NCBI GenBank assembly: GCA_045638265.1
Contig: JAZUBA010000044.1
Span: 124,001-188,000, forward strand
Direction of reading: 5' to 3'
DNA: 64,000 bases
Origin: RGIG4140 sp045638265
GTDB taxonomy: Bacteria > Pseudomonadota > Alphaproteobacteria > CAAHEQ01 > UBA3637
A program made the position numbers and the translations under genes. Numbering within the stretch: position 1 is the stretch's first letter; each line of letters opens with the position of its first letter. The notes beneath the pieces are model-generated. The model saw nothing but the letters and a program-made list of their open reading frames with translations, had not been told where the DNA came from and did no database searches. This document shows positions 46,236 through 55,331 of this stretch, one piece after another.

Positions 46236-47140
46236 AAGTAGCAGTTCTGATGGGCGGAAAATCCACGGAACGATTGGTTTCGTTAGAAAGTGGAAAAGGT
46301 GTTTTAAAAGCTTTGTTAAATCAAGGCTATCAAGCTTTTGCACTTGATATTCCCGAACAGATTTCAGGATTGGTTGATTTGTTGGAAGAACAAAAACCCG
46401 ATGTTGTTTTTAATGCCTTACATGGACGCTATGGTGAAGACGGTTGTATTCAAGGGTTACTTAATTTAATGGAAATACCTTATACTCATTCAGGTGTTTT
46501 GGCTTCGGCATTATCTATGGACAAACAACGGGCAAAAGTAATTGTGGCTTCTATGGGTATTGACGTGCCACGTGGTTATATGATTACAAAAGAACAATTA
46601 ATTCAAGGAAACATGCTTTCTAAACCATACGTATTAAAGCCGAATGATGAAGGGTCATCCGTTGGTGTTCATATTATCAGAACAGATGAAGACGAACGAA
46701 GAGTTATTGATGAGTGGTCTTACAATAAGCCTGTTTTAACAGAAGAATATATTGGTGGTCGGGAAGTTTCCGTTGTTGTAATGGATGATGGTGCCGTTGG
46801 TGTTGTTGAAATTGTCCCACACACAGGTTTCTATGATTATCATACAAAATATACCGTCGGTGTGGCAGATCATATTGTTCCGGCTGATATTTCAGGAGAA
46901 TGGACAAAAAAACTGATGCAGCAAGCTTATAAAATTCATCAGGCATTAGGGTGTCGTGGCGTTTCCCGTTCTGATTTTCGGTTAGATGAGCAAACAGGTC
47001 GGTGTGTATTTCTAGAAATTAACGTTAATCCGGGTTTAACACCTTTATCATTGGTACCGGAAGTTGTATCAAAAATAAAAGGTATGTCATACGATGATTT
47101 AATTGTTCAATTAATAAAGGTGGCCGGCTATGAAAAATAA
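46232..47140 (+). CDS. ddl: D-alanine-D-alanine ligase
   Basis: Ddl makes the D-Ala-D-Ala dipeptide that the MurF half of murEF uses. The 302-residue protein has GGKSTERLVSLESG near the N-terminus, ALHGRYGEDGCIQGLL, ATP-grasp residues around YVLKPNDEGSSVGV, and EINVNPGLTPLSLVPE at the C-terminus. The ATG overlaps the murB stop by four bases, and the end overlaps ftsQ by 11 bases. Confidence 0.96.
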   Translation: MKVAVLMGGKSTERLVSLESGKGVLKALLNQGYQAFALDIPEQISGLVDLLEEQKPDVVFNALHGRYGEDGCIQGLLNLMEIPYTHSGVLASALSMDKQRAKVIVASMGIDVPRGYMITKEQLIQGNMLSKPYVLKPNDEGSSVGVHIIRTDEDERRVIDEWSYNKPVLTEEYIGGREVSVVVMDDGAVGVVEIVPHTGFYDYHTKYTVGVADHIVPADISGEWTKKLMQQAYKIHQALGCRGVSRSDFRLDEQTGRCVFLEINVNPGLTPLSLVPEVVSKIKGMSYDDLIVQLIKVAGYEK

Positions 47141-47960
47141 GCGTACCAATAAAAAACAAACAGTCAACCAAAACAGAAAAAAATTTCAGAGAATAAAACG
47201 TCAGATTGTTTTCGGTTGTGTTTGCTTGTGTGTTGTTGGTATGATAGGATTCTTTTGGACACCGACAGGGAGAAGTGTATTAACAAAAGGAAATGAATTT
47301 TTAACTCTTGTTAAAGAAAAAGCACATTTAGAATTAGAACAAGTGCACGTAGAAGGGCGTGTTCGGACACAGTTAGATGATATTAATAAAGCTGTTAGCG
47401 TTACACAAGGTATGCCGATTTTTGAAATTAATCTGATTGAATTGAAAGAAAATATTTTGCAGCTTCCTTGGGTCCAAAATGTTTTAATAGAGCGTCATTT
47501 GCCAAATCAAATTTTGATTCGTTTAACAGAGAAAACGCCGATTGCTATTTGGCAACATAAAAAAGAATATTGGCCGATAGATGAAACTGGGCAAAAGATA
47601 GCAGATAATAAAACTGTCTTATCAAATGTTTTACTTGTTGTTGGGGAAGATGCTCCGGAACATACACCATCATTAATGGCAGAATTGAAAAAATACCCGA
47701 ATATTGCTAAAAATGTTATTTCAGCTGTTCGTGTTGGGAATAGGCGTTGGAATTTACACTTGAATGATGTTGACGGATTAGTGGTTTATTTGCCCGAAAC
47801 AGAGATTGGAAAAGCTTTGGAACGATTACAGGAATTTGATGAAAGAGGTCAAATTTTAGATCGTAATTTAAATATTATTGATTTGAAATTGCCTGATAGA
47901 TTAATTGTTCGCAGTCAGGAAGAAGAAACAACAACCAAACAACAAAAAAAGAAGAAATAA
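47130..47960 (+). CDS. ftsQ: Cell division protein FtsQ
   Basis: FtsQ is the bitopic divisome protein that binds FtsL and FtsB. The 276-residue protein has a basic cytoplasmic tail, one membrane helix (about 28-48), a POTRA domain (LEQVHVEGRVRTQLDDINKAV to LPWVQNVLIERHLPNQI) and the FtsQ beta domain (LTEKTPIAIWQ, YWPIDETG). The start lies inside the ddl end; ftsA begins 13 bases after the stop. A lysine-rich tail closes it. Confidence 0.92.
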   Translation: MKNKRTNKKQTVNQNRKKFQRIKRQIVFGCVCLCVVGMIGFFWTPTGRSVLTKGNEFLTLVKEKAHLELEQVHVEGRVRTQLDDINKAVSVTQGMPIFEINLIELKENILQLPWVQNVLIERHLPNQILIRLTEKTPIAIWQHKKEYWPIDETGQKIADNKTVLSNVLLVVGEDAPEHTPSLMAELKKYPNIAKNVISAVRVGNRRWNLHLNDVDGLVVYLPETEIGKALERLQEFDERGQILDRNLNIIDLKLPDRLIVRSQEEETTTKQQKKKK

Positions 47961-47973
47961 TTGAGGAAGAAAG

Positions 47974-49224
47974 ATGGGTAAACAGAATAAGTTAAAATCT
48001 ATTGTAACACTACTTGATATCGGAACATCCAAAATTTGTTGTATGATTGTCAAATTTGGGACTGATGGTATTGCAGAAGTTATCGGAACGGGTTATACAC
48101 CGGCAAGCGGCATTCAAGCAGGTGCTATTATAGATAAAAAACAGGCAACGGAATGTATCAGCAATGCTTTGGCACAAGCTCATAAACAGGCAGATTTTAG
48201 ACCGAAAAGTGTTGTCGTCAATATTTCATCAACACAAATGAAATCACATCATATTTTTAAAGAAATAGAAATAAGTGATAACAAACCGATTACGGCAAAT
48301 GATGTTAAATCATTAGTGGATAAGGTTATTTCTTCTTGTTTGGCTCAAAAAGATGAAGTAGTGCATGCTTTCCCATTGGAGTATGTGGTAGATAATGAAC
48401 GTAATGTACAAGATCCTCGCGGATTATATGCAACACGTTTAGGTGTACATATGTATATTATTACATTGCCTGAAAGTCAGTCTCGTAATTTAGTTAGTGT
48501 ATTGGATAGTTGTTTGGTTAGTGTTGATATGAAAGTCGCAACTCCATATGCCGCGGCATTAGCATGTGTCAACGAAGATGAAAAAGAAGCTGGTGTTACG
48601 GTTGTTGATTTTGGAGCCGGTACAACTTCTATTGCGATGTTTTTGAACGGAGGTCTTGTTCATTTAGATTTAATACCGCAAGGGGGAAATGTTATTACCA
48701 AAGATATTGTACAAGGATTAAAAACTTCTTTTGCGGTGGCAGAACGGCAAAAAACACTTAACGGTGCTGCTTTTTTATCACCACGTGATGAAATTGATAA
48801 ATTAATTATTCCGATGTTAGGTGAAGAAAGTACAAATGTTCAGATTCCTCAATCACGATTGATTTCAATTATTATTCCCCGTTTGGAAGAAATTTTAGGT
48901 AATATCAAACGTGTATTTGAAAAATACCCCTATTTTGGTGTGGCAACAAAACAAATTGTTTTAAGTGGTGGCGGTAGTATGTTGCAGGGAATACAGGAGA
49001 AAACAGCCACTATATTAAACAGTACCGTTCGTATCGGAAAACCCGAAACGATTCGCGGACTGTCTTCACAGTTTGAAGTATATACATTTTCTACTTGCAT
49101 TGGACTGTTAAAATATGTAATGATAAAAGAGAAAAGTTTGTTAAACGAAAAATTTAAATCACAATCAACCCCAAAGAAAGGTTTTATCGGAAAGGTAACA
49201 CAATGGCTAATTCAGAATTTTTAG
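47974..49224 (+). CDS. ftsA: Cell division protein FtsA
   Basis: FtsA is an actin-like ATPase that tethers FtsZ to the membrane. The 416-residue protein has TLLDIGTSKICCMI (phosphate 1), VTVVDFGAGTTSIAMF (phosphate 2) and IVLSGGGSMLQGI (adenosine motif). The C-terminal IGKVTQWLIQNF is the amphipathic membrane-targeting helix. Its end overlaps ftsZ by 22 bases. Confidence 0.96.
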   Translation: MGKQNKLKSIVTLLDIGTSKICCMIVKFGTDGIAEVIGTGYTPASGIQAGAIIDKKQATECISNALAQAHKQADFRPKSVVVNISSTQMKSHHIFKEIEISDNKPITANDVKSLVDKVISSCLAQKDEVVHAFPLEYVVDNERNVQDPRGLYATRLGVHMYIITLPESQSRNLVSVLDSCLVSVDMKVATPYAAALACVNEDEKEAGVTVVDFGAGTTSIAMFLNGGLVHLDLIPQGGNVITKDIVQGLKTSFAVAERQKTLNGAAFLSPRDEIDKLIIPMLGEESTNVQIPQSRLISIIIPRLEEILGNIKRVFEKYPYFGVATKQIVLSGGGSMLQGIQEKTATILNSTVRIGKPETIRGLSSQFEVYTFSTCIGLLKYVMIKEKSLLNEKFKSQSTPKKGFIGKVTQWLIQNF

Positions 49225-50819
49225 AAGTACAAGAAAACGGTTTATCAATAGGTTTGGCATCTCCGGCACCGGAAATTTTATTAACACCAAATATTGGTGT
49301 TATCGGAGTAGGGGGTGCTGGTGGTAATGCCATTAATAATATGGTTATGGCAAATTTGGGCGATGTTGCTTTTTATGCAGCAAATACAGATGCACAAGCT
49401 TTATCCAAGTCATTGGTTGCCGATAGAATCCAGTTAGGTATAACAATTACTCAAGGTTTAGGCGCCGGTGCTAATCCGGAAGTCGGTAAAGCTGCAGCAA
49501 CAGAAGCAGAAGAAAAAATCAGAGAACATATTAAAGGGTTACATTTATTGTTCATTACAGCCGGTATGGGTGGGGGAACCGGTACAGGAGCAGCACCTGT
49601 TATTGCCCGAATCGCAAAAGATTTAGGCATTTTAACAATTGGTGTTGTGTCCAAGCCATTTCAATTTGAAGGTGCAAAGCGGATGAAAACAGCAAAAGCC
49701 GGTATTGAAGAATTAAAAAAATACGTGGACACTTTAATTGTTATTCCTAATCAAAATTTGTTTCGTATTATTGCTGCAAATACAACATTTATTGAAGCTT
49801 TTAAAATTGCAGATGATGTATTATGTCAAGGCGTTCGTTCAATTACGGACTTAATTATTAATTCAGGTAATGTTAATTTGGATTTTGCTGATTTAAAAAC
49901 AGTTTTATCAGCCAAAGGACGTTCTATTATGAGTACGGGTGAAGCATCGGGAGAAAATCGGGCAGAAATTTCTGTTGAAAAAGCCATTTTCAATCCGTTA
50001 CTTGATGATTCTTCCATTAAAGGGGCAAAAAGTATTTTAATTAATATTTCCAGCGATTCGGATTTAACTTTATCCGAAGTTGATTTGGCTGTCAGTCGTA
50101 TTAATCAGGAATTAGATGATGAACAGGCTGAAATTTATGTCGGAACTCGTGTAGATGAAACATTGCAGGGTAAAATGCGTGTTTCATTGGTGGCAACGGG
50201 AATTGATGAAGATTATCCGATTGAAAAATATGTTGCCCCGAAAAATGTTGTGAAAGAAACACTTGTTGAAGTGCCAGTTAGTGAAGAACCGGAAATCATT
50301 GCAACGGAAAAGGAAAACGTTGAAGAGGTGACTGAAACGGAAAATAATTTTTCATTTGTACAAGATATGCCACCGGTAGAAAATATGGTGAAGAATGAAC
50401 TTCAAAATCCGTATGGTTTTTTCAGTGATTTTGGAAACGATGATTTAAATTATGATAATATAGCCATTGATATAACAGAAAAACCAATAGCACAACCATT
50501 GTTAATTGATGATGAGCAACCGAAACTTCAACCGATTATACCTGTTGTCCAAATTCCGGATGTTAAAGAAGAATTAAATATGGACGCCCAAAAGGTTACG
50601 GAAAATGTAAAACCGGTACCTTTTAAATCAGCAGGCAGAAGTTTTGTGGATAAATTATTGAATCGAGATAAACCTGCCCCGATGAATGAACAACCACAGA
50701 TGAAAATGGCGGCAAAACCGGTTCAATCAAAGGAAATTATTCCTAATACAGAGTCTAAAAAAGATTTTGTTGATCATTCGTATGAAGAAAATTTTCCACG
50801 TTTTTTGCTTAATCCATAA
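49203..50819 (+). CDS. ftsZ: Cell division GTPase FtsZ
   Basis: FtsZ polymerises into the division ring. The 538-residue protein has a 30-residue N-terminal extension, IGVIGVGGAGGNAINNM, the tubulin signature GGGTGTG at 123-129, and NTDAQAL. The GTPase core ends near 340; a long acidic/Gln-rich linker of about 180 residues leads to a conserved tail (ENFPRFLLNP) that should bind FtsA. AAAGG lies seven bases before the ATG, inside ftsA. A long linker is usual in Alphaproteobacteria. Confidence 0.97.
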   Translation: MANSEFLEVQENGLSIGLASPAPEILLTPNIGVIGVGGAGGNAINNMVMANLGDVAFYAANTDAQALSKSLVADRIQLGITITQGLGAGANPEVGKAAATEAEEKIREHIKGLHLLFITAGMGGGTGTGAAPVIARIAKDLGILTIGVVSKPFQFEGAKRMKTAKAGIEELKKYVDTLIVIPNQNLFRIIAANTTFIEAFKIADDVLCQGVRSITDLIINSGNVNLDFADLKTVLSAKGRSIMSTGEASGENRAEISVEKAIFNPLLDDSSIKGAKSILINISSDSDLTLSEVDLAVSRINQELDDEQAEIYVGTRVDETLQGKMRVSLVATGIDEDYPIEKYVAPKNVVKETLVEVPVSEEPEIIATEKENVEEVTETENNFSFVQDMPPVENMVKNELQNPYGFFSDFGNDDLNYDNIAIDITEKPIAQPLLIDDEQPKLQPIIPVVQIPDVKEELNMDAQKVTENVKPVPFKSAGRSFVDKLLNRDKPAPMNEQPQMKMAAKPVQSKEIIPNTESKKDFVDHSYEENFPRFLLNP

Positions 50820-50835
50820 TAAAATTGGTTAACTG

Positions 50836-52101
50836 ATGAACGAAAATCAAAGTAGATTGGCAGCATTTTATATTTTACAAGGGATTATCTTGAATGAAAA
50901 GACCTTGATGAATGCTTACAATCACTTTGATTTATATGATAGATTGGGCGATTCGGATAAGCAGTTTTGTCGGTTGCTTGTGTTGACTGTTTTACGTCGG
51001 TGGGGGCAACTGCAATCATTTTTACAGCTTTTCTTATCAAAACCATTGCCGAAAAAACGGCAGGATATTTTAATTATACTCTGTATGGGTATTGCTCAAA
51101 TTTATTATTTGAAAACACCAATATATGCTTCGGTTGATACTAGCGTGCAATTAACCCGATTAATTAAACAATCATCATTTAGTCGTTTGATAAATGGTGT
51201 ATTACGTTCTTTTATTCGCAAAATGGATGATATATCTGAACCGGATGTATTACATAATCTACCGAAATGGTTGTTTGATGCTTGGCAAAAAACGTATACG
51301 CTTGATGAGATACGCATTTTTGTAACGGCATTTTTACAAGAAGCACCTTTGGATATAACTGCTAAATCACATCCTGAACAATGGGCAGATAAATGGCAAG
51401 GTGAGGTTTTAACGACGAATACGATTCGTTGTGCTTTTCAAGGGAATGTGGCATTAATGGAAGGATATGAAGCAGGAGAATGGTGGGTTCAGGAAGCTTC
51501 TGCTTCTATCCCTGCTCAATTATTTCCAGATTTAGTCGGCAAAAAGGTGGCTGATTTATGTGCGGCACCTGGTGGAAAAACAGCTCAAATGGCAGTGAAT
51601 GGTGCAAAAGTTGATGCGTATGATATTTCAGAGAATCGTTTAAAACGGTTAAATGAAAATATGAAACGCTTAAAATTAGAACAGAATGTTCAAACCGTTT
51701 GCCAAGATGTTTTACTTTTAAAAGATACAGATAAATATGATGCGGTTTTATTAGACGCACCTTGTTCGGCAACGGGAACAATTCGACGTCATCCGGATTT
51801 GTATTTTCATAGAACACAAGCAGATGTTATCCGATTAAGTCGCATGCAAAAAAGATTGTTGGAACAAGCGGTACGGTTGACAAAACAAAATGGATATATT
51901 GTTTATTCAACCTGTTCTTTGCAAGCGGAAGAAAATGAAGACGTTGTGAATGCTGTTTTGCAAAAAATACCGACTTTAAAAAGAGTATCTTTGCCAAACA
52001 AATGGCAAAAATATTGCAATTTACAAGGTGCCGTTCAGATAACACCAGCGTTTAATCAAGATGGTTTTTATGCTGTATTGTTACAGAAAACCGTTGCTTG
52101 A
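50836..52101 (+). CDS. rsmB: 16S rRNA m5C967 methyltransferase RsmB
   Basis: RsmB methylates C967 of 16S rRNA. The 421-residue protein has an N-terminal NusB-like helical domain (to about 135) and a SAM methyltransferase domain with VADLCAAPGGKTAQM (238-252), DAPCSATGTIRRHPD with C310, and YSTCSLQAEENEDVV with C360 (release and catalytic cysteines). It follows ftsZ by 16 bases, so it may share the dcw transcript. A second RsmB/NOP protein lies at 8598-9698 without the NusB domain. Confidence 0.9.
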   Translation: MNENQSRLAAFYILQGIILNEKTLMNAYNHFDLYDRLGDSDKQFCRLLVLTVLRRWGQLQSFLQLFLSKPLPKKRQDILIILCMGIAQIYYLKTPIYASVDTSVQLTRLIKQSSFSRLINGVLRSFIRKMDDISEPDVLHNLPKWLFDAWQKTYTLDEIRIFVTAFLQEAPLDITAKSHPEQWADKWQGEVLTTNTIRCAFQGNVALMEGYEAGEWWVQEASASIPAQLFPDLVGKKVADLCAAPGGKTAQMAVNGAKVDAYDISENRLKRLNENMKRLKLEQNVQTVCQDVLLLKDTDKYDAVLLDAPCSATGTIRRHPDLYFHRTQADVIRLSRMQKRLLEQAVRLTKQNGYIVYSTCSLQAEENEDVVNAVLQKIPTLKRVSLPNKWQKYCNLQGAVQITPAFNQDGFYAVLLQKTVA

Positions 52102-52150
52102 TTTTAAAAAAGAAGATATTATATAAAATAAAGATATTTAAGGAGTTCTA

Positions 52151-52513
52151 ATGGCAAAAATTTTGATTGTTGAAGACAATGAAATGAATATGCGTTTGTT
52201 TTCGGATTTGTTAAAATCACGTCAGCATACGGTTATTTCATGTGGTGAATCCGTACGGGCAATAGACATGATTATGCAAAACAGACCGGATATTATTTTA
52301 ATGGATATACAAATGCCTGAAATATCCGGATTAGAATTAACACGTTTGATTCGCAAAAATAATGAAATTAAAAATACAACCGTTATTGCTGTTTCTGCCT
52401 TTGCTATGGCGGATGATGTTCAACGGATTAAAGAATCCGGTTGTACGGATTATATTTCTAAACCGATTGAAATTAATTCGTTTTTTGAAACGATAGATAA
52501 ATATTTACATTAA
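52151..52513 (+). CDS. divK: Single-domain response regulator DivK
   Basis: DivK is a cell-fate regulator whose phosphorylation state feeds the DivJ/PleC/DivL-CckA-CtrA circuit in Alphaproteobacteria. The 120-residue protein is only a receiver: LIVEDNEMNMRLF with acidic pair E8-D9, phospho-site D52 in LMDIQMPEISGLE, S82 and K104 in YISKPIE. The DIQMPEISGLE and SAFAM segments are DivK-like. AAGGAG precedes the ATG. No output domain is present and no pleD lies adjacent. Confidence 0.9.
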   Translation: MAKILIVEDNEMNMRLFSDLLKSRQHTVISCGESVRAIDMIMQNRPDIILMDIQMPEISGLELTRLIRKNNEIKNTTVIAVSAFAMADDVQRIKESGCTDYISKPIEINSFFETIDKYLH

Positions 52514-52571
52514 TTGAGAGAATTTTATCGTTATTTTACAAAAAAAATAAAAAGTGTAACAAAAGTGTCAT

Positions 52572-52600
52572 TTGATTTTTTTGACAGAATTGTTTATAAG
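52572..52600 (+). promoter_or_regulatory. Candidate promoter of fabI
   Basis: TTGATT (52572-52577) and TATAAG (52595-52600) are 17 bases apart, 43 bases before fabI. A TTGACA at 52581 is nearer but has no properly spaced -10. Confidence 0.5.
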
Positions 52601-52643
52601 AAAGAAACGTATGTATGTGTTTAACCAAAAGAAGGAAAAATAA

Positions 52644-53477
52644 ATGAAAACAGGAATTATGGCCGGCAAAAAAGGCTTGATTATGGGTGTTGCAAATGAC
52701 CATTCAATCGCATGGGGTATTGCAAAAGAAATGGCTGAACAAGGTGCTGAATTAGCTTTTACATATCAAGGCGAAGCTTTGGAAAAACGTGTTCGTCCGT
52801 TAGCTGAATCAGTTGGTTCCGATATGTTGGTTCCTTGTGATGTTTTAAACGAAGAATCAATGGACAATGCTTTTAATATGATTAAAGAAAAATGGGGTAA
52901 ATTGGATTTCGTTGTTCATGCTATTGCTTTTTCTGATAAAAACGAATTAAAAGGTCGTTATGTAGATACATCTGTCGGTAATTTTACAAATTCTATGTTG
53001 ATTTCTTGTTATTCATTTACAGATGTTTGTCGTCGGGCATCTGCTTTAATGCCTGATGGTGGTGCTTGTTTGACATTGACATATTTAGGTGCTGAAAGAT
53101 ATTTACCGAACTACAATGTTATGGGTGTTGCTAAAGCAGCTTTGGAAGCTTCTGTTCACTTTATTGCTTTTGATTTAGGTCATCAAAATATTCGTGTGAA
53201 TGCCATTTCAGCCGGTCCGATTCGGACATTAGCAGCTGCCGGTATTGGTGATTTCAGACAAATTTTAGGTTGGACGGAAAATAATTCTGCCTTGTGTCGT
53301 AATGTTACTATTGAAGATGTTGGTAAGACAGGTATGTTCTTGTGTTCTGATTTGGCTTCGGGCATTACATCAGAAATTATTCACGTTGATGCCGGATATA
53401 ACAAAAATGCAATGATTAATCCCAGAAATGCTAAAAAATCAGCAGAATTGCTATCAGCTTTTAAATTGTCTGACTAA
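52644..53477 (+). CDS. fabI: Enoyl-[acyl-carrier-protein] reductase FabI
   Basis: FabI performs the last reduction of each fatty acid elongation cycle with NADH, in the cytoplasm. The 277-residue protein has GKKGLIMGVANDHSIAWGIA for nucleotide binding and the catalytic pair Y147 and Y157 with K164 in LGAERYLPNYNVMGVAK, the FabI spacing. RVNAISAGPIRTLAA follows. GAAGGAAA precedes the start. It is the type inhibited by triclosan and isoniazid-like compounds in other species. A terminator follows. Confidence 0.96.
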   Translation: MKTGIMAGKKGLIMGVANDHSIAWGIAKEMAEQGAELAFTYQGEALEKRVRPLAESVGSDMLVPCDVLNEESMDNAFNMIKEKWGKLDFVVHAIAFSDKNELKGRYVDTSVGNFTNSMLISCYSFTDVCRRASALMPDGGACLTLTYLGAERYLPNYNVMGVAKAALEASVHFIAFDLGHQNIRVNAISAGPIRTLAAAGIGDFRQILGWTENNSALCRNVTIEDVGKTGMFLCSDLASGITSEIIHVDAGYNKNAMINPRNAKKSAELLSAFKLSD

Positions 53478-53495
53478 TATTTAGCTTGTATGAAT

Positions 53496-53530
53496 AAAAA
53501 CGCCAATCGTAATCGGTTGGCGTTTTTTTT
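53496..53530. terminator. Bidirectional terminator
   Basis: AACGCCAATCG pairs with CGGTTGGCGTT (one G-T pair) with an A-run before and a T-run after, between the convergent fabI and antiporter genes. Confidence 0.85.
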
Positions 53531-53531
53531 G

Positions 53532-55292
53532 TCATTTACTGACAGGTAATTTAAAAAAATAGGTTTTAATTTTGGTATTTGGTGTAACGTCAATGCCGAG
53601 TTGTGTAATGTTTTTCTTATTGCGAGATCGAATGATTAAATCAATATTTCCAAGAGAAATTCTATCACCAATATCTGCTTCAGGAAAAGCATTTTTAATA
53701 AAATCATTTAATGTTAAGTCGGGTTCAGAAATATAAGAATCAATCCCATATAAAAATTGCAATTCTTTGATAGTAGTTGAGGGAGAAATGGGAAAATCAC
53801 CCCATATCTTTAATTTGTCTTGTGTGCATGAATTGGCATACAATCTATCCAGTAAAGGAATTTTATTTTCGGATGGGGCAAAAACATAAATAATATCACC
53901 TTGCTGAAAAGTTGGAATATTATTGGATTGAAAAACGAGATTTTTACGTTTTAATAAAAGTGGTTGTGCCCATTTTGGTAATGATTGACCACACAATACG
54001 GCTGAATGTTCGCCTAATTCGTAACTGATAAGAGAACTACGCAAAAAATCAGGTAAATCTATTTCTGTTTTTTGTGGTTCAGGACCGTTGTATGGAAGGA
54101 GAACCTGACATTTTTTTGCTACATACGGAATAAGTAAACCTTGAAGTGTCAGACTTAATAAAACCATAATAAAAATAATGTTGAAAAAAATCAAACCGAA
54201 GGGAAAGCCATATACAATAGGTATTAATGCCAATAAAACAGAGGTTGCTCCCCGCAATCCGACAAATGAAATGAAGAATTTTTCAAGTAAGGTATATTTT
54301 TTAAAAAAAGCCAAGACACTAAAAACCATAATCGGTCGGGCAATAAAAATCAGGGCTGAACCGCATAATAGGGCAATTGGTAAAACAGTTAGCAGTTGTT
54401 GGTAATGTACAAATATGCCTAAAACAGTAAACATTAAAATCTGGCTTAACCAAGCGATTGTTTTTTGAAATTTTGCAAGTGATGAATGTGCTTTAATTGT
54501 GCTGTTCCCTAAAAGTAGTCCACACAAATAAAGAGCCAGATATCCGCTTCCTCCAATTAATGTGATTAAAGCAAAACCTAACATAACAACAGATAAGACA
54601 AATAACGGATACAGGGCTTGTTCTAATGATAATTTATAAATGGATTTTTTTAAAATATAAAATAATAAAAAGCCGCATCCGACACCTATGAATAGTTGTT
54701 TTAAAAAATAAGATAAAAAATTTAAAGTAGTGTTTGAATGAGAAGGAATAATGCCGCTTAATATTGTTATACATAGAAAAGTTAAAAAAATAGCCATCGG
54801 GTCATTAGAGCCTGATTCTATTTCCAAAGTTGCCTGAATTTTAGGTTTTAATTTTAATCCGTGTGAACGGAGTAAAAAAAAGACGGCAGCAGCATCAGTT
54901 GAACCGATGATTGATGCTAACAGAAGTGCTTCCGTAAAAGAAACAGGTAGAATAAACAAAATAATCGGTACTAGAAACAGGACGGAAACAATAACACCGA
55001 TTGTTGCTAAAATGAGAGATGGTACTGCATATTTTTTAAAATAATCTATTGGTGTTGAGAAACCGCTTTCAAATAAAATTATAGCTAAAGCCACAGAACC
55101 AATAAAAAAAACATTTTGAGGTGTTAAAAATCCTGTAAACAATAAAACAGTTTGTTGAGAACCGACAATAATTCCGATAATAATGAATAACAAAATAAGC
55201 GGAATACCGAAACGAATAGAAAAAAGGCTTGTTAAAATACTAGTCAGTAACAAGCCTGTAAAAAAAATAATCGGTAAACAAATAAATTCCAT
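53532..55292 (-). CDS. Potassium (or sodium)/proton antiporter, CPA1 type (CvrA/NhaP2-like)
   Basis: This 586-residue inner-membrane protein exchanges a monovalent cation for protons. About twelve or thirteen hydrophobic segments run to near residue 390, with SIIGSTDAAAVFFLLR and ESGSNDPMAIFLTF carrying the conserved Asp residues of the Na+/H+ exchanger fold. The C-terminal 190 residues contain an RCK_C-like domain (LSYELGEHSAVLCGQSLPKWA, GDIIYVFAP) and a further CorC-like segment, as in E. coli CvrA. The GGAG ribosome site is inside a perfect hairpin (55297-55325). It lies downstream of the LOG gene on the same strand. Confidence 0.88.
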   Translation of the reverse strand: MEFICLPIIFFTGLLLTSILTSLFSIRFGIPLILLFIIIGIIVGSQQTVLLFTGFLTPQNVFFIGSVALAIILFESGFSTPIDYFKKYAVPSLILATIGVIVSVLFLVPIILFILPVSFTEALLLASIIGSTDAAAVFFLLRSHGLKLKPKIQATLEIESGSNDPMAIFLTFLCITILSGIIPSHSNTTLNFLSYFLKQLFIGVGCGFLLFYILKKSIYKLSLEQALYPLFVLSVVMLGFALITLIGGSGYLALYLCGLLLGNSTIKAHSSLAKFQKTIAWLSQILMFTVLGIFVHYQQLLTVLPIALLCGSALIFIARPIMVFSVLAFFKKYTLLEKFFISFVGLRGATSVLLALIPIVYGFPFGLIFFNIIFIMVLLSLTLQGLLIPYVAKKCQVLLPYNGPEPQKTEIDLPDFLRSSLISYELGEHSAVLCGQSLPKWAQPLLLKRKNLVFQSNNIPTFQQGDIIYVFAPSENKIPLLDRLYANSCTQDKLKIWGDFPISPSTTIKELQFLYGIDSYISEPDLTLNDFIKNAFPEADIGDRISLGNIDLIIRSRNKKNITQLGIDVTPNTKIKTYFFKLPVSK

Positions 55293-55296
55293 TTTT

Positions 55297-55325
55297 TCTC
55301 CGCTTATCCTGTTTATAAGCGGAGA
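55297..55325 (-). promoter_or_regulatory. Hairpin burying the antiporter ribosome site
   Basis: On the minus strand TCTCCGCTTAT pairs perfectly with ATAAGCGGAGA around a 7-base loop. The GGAG in the second arm is the only Shine-Dalgarno, ending about six bases before the ATG. The hairpin is followed by As, not Ts, so it is not a terminator in that direction. Translation would require the stem to open. Confidence 0.65.
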
Positions 55326-55331
55326 TATGAT

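Noticed and set aside
52581..52586. TTGACA before fabI as the -35 element
   Set aside because: The nearest -10-like hexamer is only eight bases away; TTGATT at 52572 has the right 17-base spacing.
55297..55325. Hairpin as a terminator between the LOG and antiporter genes
   Set aside because: On the transcribed strand it is followed by As rather than Ts and overlaps the ribosome site, so a translational role fits better.
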